Assembly (NCBI GenBank): GCA_002725095.1
Contig: PBQQ01000041.1
Coordinates: forward strand, 1 to 7,096
DNA: 7,096 nt
Reading direction: 5' to 3'
Source of the DNA: Gammaproteobacteria bacterium
GTDB lineage: Bacteria; Pseudomonadota; Gammaproteobacteria; Pseudomonadales; Azotimanducaceae
The position numbers were made by a program, and so were the translations under genes. Under the pieces are notes generated by a model, which saw nothing but the letters and a program-made list of their open reading frames with translations, was not told the DNA's origin and did no database searches. Below, in pieces: positions 1 to 5,030 of the stretch; position 1 is the first letter of the stretch; each line of letters opens with the position of its first letter.

Positions 1-1133
1 GTCCCGGTGACACCGGCGACCGCCAACCCCTGAGCAAGCTCAGTCCACCTGCGCTCTGTCGCTACGTCGCTGAGCACGTCGGCGATCGTCGCAGGGGAAA
101 CACGGTTGCGTAGGGACAGGCCGCTGGCATCGAAGAGGGCGAGGTCTTGGGTGTCGATCCCGGCACCGGAGAGAACCTGACCGGTGGCGCGGGCTCCACC
201 GGCGAAGGAACCATCGTTGAGAAGCTCCTTGCCGACGAGATGCCCGAGTGCCTCCGCGACGTCGTTGTCGGATTCAGTGAGCATGCGCTGCACCATTTCC
301 GCGACCGCGGCGGATTCGACCCTGGCAAGTTCCTTGGCTGAATCGGGTGCGCGTCCACGCGAGACTCGTCCGACGGATACTCCCCGGTTTTCCAGAATGT
401 TGGCGAAAACCTGAGCCGCGCGCTTGGCAGGATCGGCGACGCGGGCGCGACTCGATCGGGACTTTCGACCTTGATCGATCATCAGTGCCGACACGGGAGC
501 GGCCACTCCTGCATTCGGAAATCTCTTCGCCCAGCCGGGTCCGAGTGGACGCCCGGTGAACAAGGAGTCATCGAAGACGACATCTACTTTGGTGGTTCCC
601 CCAAGAGCCGTGGCGGTGCTCCGGGCCAGGCGCCTCAGGGAAGCCGGACCGTTTGGCTGCGCATCTGATGCAAGCGATCGAGGGAGCGTGGCGTCTCCAC
701 CACCGATCAGATAGACCACGTTGGCTTGTTCGAATGTTCTGGTCGCAAGGCGCGTGCTCACCCCGAGGACTTCCACGGCCGCGGCGGCCGTCAGGATCTT
801 GGTGACCGATGCTGGAATGAGGGCCCGGGATACCTGCTTGCCGTAAAGAACTTGATCGCTTCCCGGGTCGACGACCACGACGCCTGATCGCTTCAATGAT
901 TTCTGCTGGGCTAGATCGTCGATCCGGGCACGTACCGCGCTCGGCGTAGGAACTGCGCCCCCATCTGCCGATACGGCGGACCACGGAGTAGACGACGACG
1001 ACGGCGACGGTGACGGTGACGGCAGACTGTCGGCCGCCTCCGCAGGCAGCGCTAGCGGGAGTACGAGCGAGAGGACCGCAACGGGAACGAGCACCGCAGC
1101 GAGGCTTCGTGACCCCGTTCTTGCTGGCTGCAC
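1..1133 (-). CDS. dacB: D-alanyl-D-alanine carboxypeptidase / endopeptidase, PBP4 (peptidase S13) family, C-terminus cut off by window edge
   Basis: Low-molecular-mass penicillin-binding protein that trims or cleaves peptidoglycan peptide stems outside the membrane. Seen: an open frame from GTG at 1133 to base 1 (377 codons, no stop). Residues about 1-34 form a signal peptide ending near AEA-A, followed by a Ser/Pro-rich linker (about 35-52). The catalytic SxxK motif is S109-V-T-K112, with nucleophile Ser109. Other family landmarks are a YLIGGGDATL strand near 141-150, a DDSLF segment near 188-192, and the second active-site motif S288-D-N290. The third motif (KTG) should lie beyond the left edge, so the gene is partial at its 3' end. 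Start choice: GTG is preceded by GGAAGGG (1147-1141) at 7 nt, and it gives a normal signal peptide. No cysteine suitable for a lipobox is seen. It is divergent from ppa, as in mycobacteria (family and synteny knowledge). Family assignment is firm; carboxypeptidase versus endopeptidase preference cannot be told. Confidence 0.92.
   Translation of the reverse strand, partial: MQPARTGSRSLAAVLVPVAVLSLVLPLALPAEAADSLPSPSPSPSSSSTPWSAVSADGGAVPTPSAVRARIDDLAQQKSLKRSGVVVVDPGSDQVLYGKQVSRALIPASVTKILTAAAAVEVLGVSTRLATRTFEQANVVYLIGGGDATLPRSLASDAQPNGPASLRRLARSTATALGGTTKVDVVFDDSLFTGRPLGPGWAKRFPNAGVAAPVSALMIDQGRKSRSSRARVADPAKRAAQVFANILENRGVSVGRVSRGRAPDSAKELARVESAAVAEMVQRMLTESDNDVAEALGHLVGKELLNDGSFAGGARATGQVLSGAGIDTQDLALFDASGLSLRNRVSPATIADVLSDVATERRWTELAQGLAVAGVTG
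991..1023. repeat. Short GAC/GGT/GGC triplet-like repeat inside dacB
   Basis: A low-complexity run of GAC, GGC and GGT triplets. On the coding (minus) strand it reads as alternating TCA/TCG/CCG codons and encodes the Ser/Pro-rich linker after the signal peptide (residues about 35-48, S-P-S-P-S-P followed by S-S-S-S). Unit changes would be in frame, so they would lengthen or shorten the wall-side linker without breaking the protein. The copies are imperfect, so this is compositional repetition rather than a clean microsatellite. Confidence 0.7.
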
Positions 1134-1217
1134 GATTCGACCCTTCCGTGTTTGCTACTACCCTACGCAGAGGTCATCAACCCTCGACCGGCATCGTCTC
1201 CCACGAAAGGGGTGGCA
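1134..1217. promoter_or_regulatory. Divergent dacB-ppa intergenic region with weak candidate promoters
   Basis: The 84-nt spacer between two divergent starts must hold the 5' signals of both genes unless transcription begins inside a neighbour. TANNNT-type -10 candidates face each way: TACCCT at 1159-1164 for ppa and TAGGGT at 1165-1160 (minus) for dacB. They overlap almost completely, so the two promoters would compete. The matching -35 positions (TTCGAC at 1136-1141, 17-nt spacer; GTCGAG at 1188-1183) are poor. That the region is regulatory is likely; the exact hexamers are a guess. Confidence 0.35.
1205..1212 (+). promoter_or_regulatory. Ribosome binding site that fixes the ppa start
   Basis: GAAAGGGG contains a purine-rich AAAGG core (1206-1210) 7 nt before GTG 1218. 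This selects GTG 1218 over the upstream in-frame TTG at 1152 and the GTG at 1212, which lies inside the binding site itself. Confidence 0.75.
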
Positions 1218-1715
1218 GTGGAACCCCTTGACTTCGATGTGACGATCGAAATCCCCGCGGGCAGTAGGAACAAGTACGAGATGGATCACGAGACTGGCCG
1301 GATTCGGCTGGATCGGATGCTATTCACGTCCACTCGGTACCCCCACGACTACGGCTACATCGACGACACGCTCGGCCTGGATGGAGATCCACTCGATGCC
1401 CTCGTCCTGGTCCAGGAACCAACTTTCCCCGGTGTTTTGATCCGCTGTCGAGCCGTCGGGATGTTTCGAATGACCGATGAAGCAGGAGGAGACGACAAGG
1501 TCTTGTGCGTCCCTGCCGGTGATCCGCGAATGGAGCACGTGCGCGATATCCATCACGTTGCCGAATTCGATCGACTGGAGATTCAGCACTTCTTCGAGGT
1601 GTACAAAGACCTCGAGCCGGGTAAGTCAGTAGAAGGCGCTACCTGGGTCGGGCGCTCAGACGCGGAGATCGAGATCCATCGATCGTGGGAGCGCTACCGC
1701 TCTTCACACACGTAG
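1218..1715 (+). CDS. ppa: Inorganic pyrophosphatase, soluble family I
   Basis: Cytoplasmic Mg-dependent enzyme that hydrolyses pyrophosphate to two phosphates and so pulls biosynthetic reactions forward. The 165-residue product matches the usual bacterial length (about 160-175) and begins almost like the M. tuberculosis enzyme (FDVTIEIP, then RNKYE and DHETGR). Visible motifs are the family signature D55-G-D-P-L-D60, the acidic metal-binding stretch G90-G-D-D-K94 followed by VLCVPAGDPR, and YKDLEPGK near the C-terminus. The frame is open back to TTG 1152, but GTG 1218 has the good ribosome binding site and gives the family N-terminus, so the longer form is rejected. His24 corresponds to the active-site His21 described for M. 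tuberculosis, while the second such histidine (His86 there) is replaced by Ala89. The gene is monocistronic here: divergent from dacB and convergent with the pst locus. It ends TAG at 1713-1715. Identity is very secure. Confidence 0.97.
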   Translation: MEPLDFDVTIEIPAGSRNKYEMDHETGRIRLDRMLFTSTRYPHDYGYIDDTLGLDGDPLDALVLVQEPTFPGVLIRCRAVGMFRMTDEAGGDDKVLCVPAGDPRMEHVRDIHHVAEFDRLEIQHFFEVYKDLEPGKSVEGATWVGRSDAEIEIHRSWERYRSSHT

Positions 1716-1759
1716 CTCGCCACGACGCTCATCGCACTACAGCGGAAAAGCACGCTCGC

Positions 1760-2938
1760 CTAGTTCTCTCCAGCAACGGTGACCTTCAATGGCTCGAACG
1801 TTTTAATCCTTACGGGCTCGGGAAGCGGCGTCAGGCCGTACGTCTCCAGAGCACCCTGGCCCGCAAGGCGCAGGGAATATTGGGCTACCGACAGGGGCAG
1901 GGGATCCGCGGGGTCGTCACATACGAGCAGGTGCCCGGTTCCGAGGACGGGCCAACCAACAACGGGCTGATCTTCCTGAAGGATGATCTTTGAGGCGGCG
2001 AGATCGAAAATCTCGTCATCGGGAATGCCACCAACCGCGGGGGTAGCGGCGATATTCCCCTGGTCTCCGACCGATAGCGTCATCGCTCCGGAGCCGATCT
2101 TCGCTAGTTGGGGGTCGTCCGGGAAGGCGATGAGCTCTTCCTCCGCTCCATCGTCGCCGTACGTCACTGGGAGGGCTGCGGTCGGGACGAACGCATTGAA
2201 CGCTTCGAAAACGGGAAGGATGGCGACGGCGCCTTCCATGAGGGCCAACTCTTCGGTCATTTCAAAAGACGAGCCAAAGTTGATGTTCCCGGGCAGGCGT
2301 TCGAGTGTTCCTTCCGACCAGGCTTGCGGTGCTTCCTCCGATAGCCAGGTGGTCATTGCCTGGACCGATCCTCGATCTTGATCGACCGTGTACACCTCGA
2401 TGTCGGGCAGCCCTGAGAGATCGAATCCCTCATTCGCGTCTGTGATTGCCGGGTCTTCCCACGAGGTGATATCGCCATTGAGAATCCCCGCAACAGCATC
2501 TGCGGTTAAGACCAATCCCTCGAGACCGAAAATGTTGTACGCGAGGGTGACGGGGTAGCTGAACAGCGGGACGTAGATGACGTCCCCCGCTGGGCACGCG
2601 GCGCTGAACTCGGACACATCTTGGGGGGATGGTGTCCCATCGACGACCTTCAGTGTGGCCGGCTCTTGCGGCCCTATCTCCATCAGCGTCTGCTCGGGGC
2701 AAACTGAGGTCAGCGCATCCCCTATGAAGGTCATCGCGCCGAACAGATTCTCAGGGACGGAGACATCGGTGGAGCCTGTCCGGCATTCGATCTGCGATTC
2801 GGCCTGCGCGGCCAAGACATCCGGCGGCATCGGTGGGGTGCAAGCGGACGCCATGACAGCAACGGAGAGTGCGAACGCCGAGAGGGCGATGCCGCGACCA
2901 CGTCGTGGGTCGAGCATCGCCCTCTCGCGCTTATTCAC
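1760..2938 (-). CDS. Divergent PstS-like periplasmic-binding-fold lipoprotein, strongly acidic
   Basis: Resembles the phosphate ABC-transporter substrate-binding fold: YPVTLAYNIFGLEGLVLT (residues about 128-145) followed by GILNGDITSWEDPAI (151-165) matches the interdomain region of PstS proteins. The N-terminus has a basic stretch, a hydrophobic core and a lipobox-like A-S-A-C33, so a membrane lipoprotein is likely (Ala at -3 is less usual). Four further cysteines (52, 80, 115 and one near 340) could pair. Odd points: where PstS has R-x-D-x-S-G-T-T, this protein has VYTVDQDRGSVQ (182-193), losing the phosphate-binding Arg and the SGTT loop, and the N-terminal glycine-rich ligand loops are not recognisable. 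By hand count the mature part has about 55 Asp/Glu against 10 Lys/Arg. It follows pstS by 20 nt, so is probably co-transcribed. Start is uncertain: GTG 2938 has AGGGA 12 nt away; ATG 2917 has GAGAGGG only 2 nt away but gives a more typical signal peptide. It could bind another ligand or act as an accessory partner. Confidence 0.85.
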   Translation of the reverse strand: MNKRERAMLDPRRGRGIALSAFALSVAVMASACTPPMPPDVLAAQAESQIECRTGSTDVSVPENLFGAMTFIGDALTSVCPEQTLMEIGPQEPATLKVVDGTPSPQDVSEFSAACPAGDVIYVPLFSYPVTLAYNIFGLEGLVLTADAVAGILNGDITSWEDPAITDANEGFDLSGLPDIEVYTVDQDRGSVQAMTTWLSEEAPQAWSEGTLERLPGNINFGSSFEMTEELALMEGAVAILPVFEAFNAFVPTAALPVTYGDDGAEEELIAFPDDPQLAKIGSGAMTLSVGDQGNIAATPAVGGIPDDEIFDLAASKIILQEDQPVVGWPVLGTGHLLVCDDPADPLPLSVAQYSLRLAGQGALETYGLTPLPEPVRIKTFEPLKVTVAGEN

Positions 2939-2958
2939 GTGTCTGTCAGTTCCCTAAA

Positions 2959-4017
2959 TTACTTGATCTTGCGGACGAGTTCCTTAGCCTTGGACAGAAC
3001 TTTGCCGCCCACGGGGACGAAGCCGAGCGCGGATGCCCGCGAGGGACCGCACTTCTGGATGACGTAGTCCTGGAACTGGCGAACACCGAGACCGTTCGGC
3101 CCCTTACCGTCCGTACGACCCAGGCCGTAGCTGAAGATTGCGATCGGGTAGGCACCGCTCACGTTCACGTTGTAGTTCAGGTCAACGAGCCCACTGGACT
3201 GCACGTCGGTTTGATTTGCCAGGTTGCGAGCCGCACTGCGCGAGGAAGGAGCAACGTACTGGCCCTTCTTGTTCTGGATGCGTGCCGCCGGGTAGCCTTT
3301 CGCATCGCCAAGATTGACATATCCGATGGCACCGTTGGTCTTCTGAATCTGCGCCATGACCCCGGCGTTTTTGTTGCCGGAGATGGAGTTTGACGGAGGC
3401 TTCCCACCGGGGAACCCGGTCGACATGATGTCTTCGACGGAACTCCAGATCGTCGGCGACCAGGAGTTGAAGTGCTGGAGAAGGTTGTTCGTGGTGCCGG
3501 ACTTGTCAGCTCGGTAGACCACGGTGATGGCCTGGTTAGGAATACCAGCCGCGATTCTCGGGTTCGACCTGAGAATCTCACGATCGCGCCAATTGGTGAT
3601 CTTGCCGGCCATGATCTTGGTCAAGGTACTCTGCTTCAACTGGATAGCAGAGCCGAGCGAACGGCCGGTGTTCTTGTTCTTCAGGTTGATCGGGAAGGTG
3701 ATCGCGCCGCCGATGTTGGGAACGTAGGTCCATCCCCAGCTGGGATCGGTACCTGGCTTGAACTTCGAGTCGCTCTGCGCGTAAACGAAGGTTCCCTTGG
3801 TGAAGTTGCCTTTACCGGTGCCCGAGCCCGTAGAGGTGTACTCGATGTTGAAGTTGTTCTGGGAAGCGTTGAAGTCGGTGAGGCACTGGGACAAGAAGAC
3901 ATAGGGGAAGGACGCGCCGCCCCCGGCGATGTTCTCGTCTGCGCTTGCTGGAGAAGCCATGGCCACAGTTCCTGCGGCAAGGGCTGTTCCAGCGACAATG
4001 GCGATGGATCGTCGCAC
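2959..4017 (-). CDS. pstS: Phosphate ABC transporter substrate-binding protein, secreted and non-lipidated
   Basis: Captures inorganic phosphate outside the membrane and delivers it to PstCA. The 352-residue product has a classical signal peptide (R2-R3, hydrophobic core, cleavage probably after A24-S-A26). No cysteine lies near that site, so it is not a lipoprotein, unlike most Gram-positive PstS proteins. Phosphate ligands are all present: G-A-S36-F37 (usual Thr/Phe), the glycine loop G64-S-G-T-G68, D83 in A-Q-S-D, and R169-A-D-K-S-G-T-T176. AGKITNW (137-143) and GAIGYV are further family landmarks. The mature protein is basic by hand count (36 Lys/Arg against 17 Asp/Glu), and C45 plus one near 328 could form a disulphide. 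Start: GTG at 4017 with AGGAG (4029-4025) 7 nt upstream; no better start is seen. It lies 126 nt downstream of pstB with its own candidate PHO-type promoter, an order different from the common pstSCAB. Identity is secure; absence of lipidation is read from the sequence. Confidence 0.95.
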   Translation of the reverse strand: MRRSIAIVAGTALAAGTVAMASPASADENIAGGGASFPYVFLSQCLTDFNASQNNFNIEYTSTGSGTGKGNFTKGTFVYAQSDSKFKPGTDPSWGWTYVPNIGGAITFPINLKNKNTGRSLGSAIQLKQSTLTKIMAGKITNWRDREILRSNPRIAAGIPNQAITVVYRADKSGTTNNLLQHFNSWSPTIWSSVEDIMSTGFPGGKPPSNSISGNKNAGVMAQIQKTNGAIGYVNLGDAKGYPAARIQNKKGQYVAPSSRSAARNLANQTDVQSSGLVDLNYNVNVSGAYPIAIFSYGLGRTDGKGPNGLGVRQFQDYVIQKCGPSRASALGFVPVGGKVLSKAKELVRKIK

Positions 4018-4143
4018 GATGAAACTCCTATCTGTTAGAAACTGACTTCAGGAAATTAGGTGTGCAATCTGAACTCTGTTTTCAGTTTCCGTATCCGACC
4101 GTCAACGTTTAGGTGAACTCTGCATGACTAGGTGAACGCAGTC
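4018..4143 (-). promoter_or_regulatory. pstB-pstS intergenic region, candidate phosphate-starvation promoter of pstS
   Basis: This is the only sizeable gap in the pst locus. Read toward pstS it holds two exact GTTCACCTA copies (starting at 4137 and 4118), a third partial copy CAGAGTTCA (4078-4070), a TANNNT-type -10 candidate TAATTT (4058-4053), and the ribosome binding site AGGAG (4029-4025). The third copy ends 11 nt before the -10, where a -35 element would sit, and no good -35 hexamer is present. This is the layout expected of an activator-dependent promoter such as PhoB/PhoP sites. No hairpin terminator for pstB was recognised, so read-through from pstCAB may also reach pstS. Confidence 0.6.
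4110..4137 (-). repeat. Direct repeat TAGGTGAAC x2 (GTTCACCTA on the coding strand), PHO-box-like
   Basis: Exact 9-bp copies lie at 4110-4118 and 4129-4137 with start points 19 bp apart, roughly two helical turns, so two protomers could bind the same DNA face. GTTCACC is the core of the PhoP direct-repeat units known upstream of phosphate genes in Streptomyces, and similar cores occur at mycobacterial RegX3 sites (established knowledge). A diverged copy shares TGAACTCTG (4114-4122 and 4070-4078), offset by 44 bp, which is four 11-bp repeat units. Binding is inferred. Confidence 0.6.
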
Positions 4144-5019
4144 TTAACCGAATCGTCCGTTGACGTAGTCCAGAGTTCGTTGATCCCGTGGGCTCCCGAA
4201 GATGTCGGTCGTCGGCCCCTGTTCGATGACATACCCGGGTTCATTCTCCGCAGCAAGGAAGAACGCCGTGTAGTCAGAGACCCGCACGGCTTGCTGCATG
4301 TTGTGGGTGACGATGACAATGGTGATGTCTTTGGATAACTCTCTGATGGTCTCTTCAATCTTCAACGTCGACGTCGGGTCGAGCGCCGAGCAGGGCTCAT
4401 CCATGAGGAGGACGTGCGGCTGCACGGCGAGAGCACGGGCGATGACGAGTCGTTGTTGCTGACCACCCGAAAGCTCCCCTGCAGCAGAATCCAAGCGATC
4501 CTTGACCTCGTTCCAGAGCCCTGCGGAGGTCAAGGTCTCTTCGACGATGTCATCGTGCTGATCGCGCTTCAAGCCTGACAACTTCAAGCCCGAGAGGACA
4601 TTTCCGCGGATAGTCATGCTGGGAAAGGGGTTCGGCTTCTGGAAAACCATTCCGATCTGAAGGCGAATGCGAACGGGATCGATGTCTGTGTCGTAAATGT
4701 CCTTGCCCTCGTAAAGGACGGATCCGGCCAGAGCGGCACCAGGGATCAGTTCATGAAGTCGATTGAGAGTCCGAATGTAGGTGGACTTTCCGCATCCTGA
4801 CGGCCCGATAAGGGCGGTCACCGTGTTCTTGGGACAGGCGATGTTCACACCCTCAAGCACCTTGCGCTTACCAAACCACACGGAGACGTCTTGAGACTCC
4901 AGCTCGATGGGTCCCACAGACTTTTGCTCCGTGAATTGCTCTTCGAGCACAGTGACATCACCTTCGTATTCAGCGGTTGATTCGTATTCAGCGGTTGATT
5001 CGTATTCAGCGGTTGACAT
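4144..5019 (-). CDS. pstB: Phosphate import ATP-binding protein PstB with repeat-bearing N-terminal extension
   Basis: Cytoplasmic ATPase subunit (EC 7.3.2.1) that drives phosphate import through PstCA. ABC motifs are complete: Walker A G72-P-S-G-C-G-K-S-T80, Q-loop Gln127 in VFQKPNPFP (a PstB hallmark), signature L183-S-G-G-Q-Q-Q-R190, Walker B L204-L-M-D-E-P209, D-loop S211-A-L-D, and switch His239 in VTHNMQQA. Length is 291 residues against about 250-260 for typical PstB. The excess is an acidic N-terminal tail of about 36 residues whose first part is STAEYE three times (residues 2-19), encoded by perfect 18-bp repeats. Start ATG 5019 has AGGAGG 5 nt upstream (5030-5025), overlapping the pstA stop, so the repeats should be translated. 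GTG 4950 is a possible shorter start but lacks comparable support. It follows pstA by 9 nt. Identity is very secure. Confidence 0.97.
   Translation of the reverse strand: MSTAEYESTAEYESTAEYEGDVTVLEEQFTEQKSVGPIELESQDVSVWFGKRKVLEGVNIACPKNTVTALIGPSGCGKSTYIRTLNRLHELIPGAALAGSVLYEGKDIYDTDIDPVRIRLQIGMVFQKPNPFPSMTIRGNVLSGLKLSGLKRDQHDDIVEETLTSAGLWNEVKDRLDSAAGELSGGQQQRLVIARALAVQPHVLLMDEPCSALDPTSTLKIEETIRELSKDITIVIVTHNMQQAVRVSDYTAFFLAAENEPGYVIEQGPTTDIFGSPRDQRTLDYVNGRFG
4963..5016 (-). repeat. Three perfect 18-bp tandem repeats at the 5' end of pstB (STAEYE x3)
   Basis: Plus-strand unit TTCGTATTCAGCGGTTGA occurs head to tail at 4963-4980, 4981-4998 and 4999-5016 with no mismatch, ending directly against the ATG at 5019-5017. 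On the coding strand each unit encodes Ser-Thr-Ala-Glu-Tyr-Glu. Identity at every third position shows recent amplification rather than protein-level selection alone. Because 18 is a multiple of three, copy-number change keeps pstB in frame. Confidence 0.97.
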
Positions 5020-5024
5020 GCATT

Positions 5025-5030
5025 CCTCCT
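5025..5030 (-). promoter_or_regulatory. pstB ribosome binding site overlapping the pstA stop codon
   Basis: AGGAGG lies 5 nt before ATG 5019 and shares bases with the TAG stop of pstA (5031-5029). A near-perfect Shine-Dalgarno here supports the start that includes the repeat-encoded tail, and suggests that pstB translation is tied to ribosomes finishing pstA. Confidence 0.8.

Noticed and set aside
555..561. GGTGAAC core (a second isolated copy is at 5074-5080) as extra PHO boxes
   Set aside because: Both are single 7-mers inside dacB and pstA coding sequence, with no adjacent second copy and no start codon nearby; consistent with chance.
568..984. 138-codon minus-strand frame in the dacB region
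   Set aside because: It is an Arg/Gly/Ser-rich alternative frame of dacB; the overlapping dacB frame has the SxxK and other family motifs and runs uninterrupted to the window edge.
1152..1217. Longer ppa with a TTG start and 22 extra residues
   Set aside because: The extension has no family counterpart and no ribosome binding site, and it would cover the dacB-ppa promoter spacer; GTG 1218 has a good site.
1716..1759. Bidirectional terminator between ppa and the PstS-like gene
   Set aside because: Convergent genes make one plausible, but I could not find a stable GC stem followed by a T run in these 44 bases; termination may be factor-dependent or lie inside the opposing gene.
1983..2381. 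132-codon plus-strand frame opposite the PstS-like gene
   Set aside because: Low-complexity Ser/Ala-rich translation with no recognisable motif; shadow of the minus-strand gene.
3472..4038. 188-codon open frame on the plus strand opposite pstS
   Set aside because: It lies antisense to a well-supported pstS with all ligand motifs; its translation shows no recognisable domain and is explained by GC-rich codon bias.
4963..5016. CRISPR-like or mobile-element repeat
   Set aside because: Units are directly contiguous with no spacers and are in frame inside pstB; this is a coding tandem repeat.
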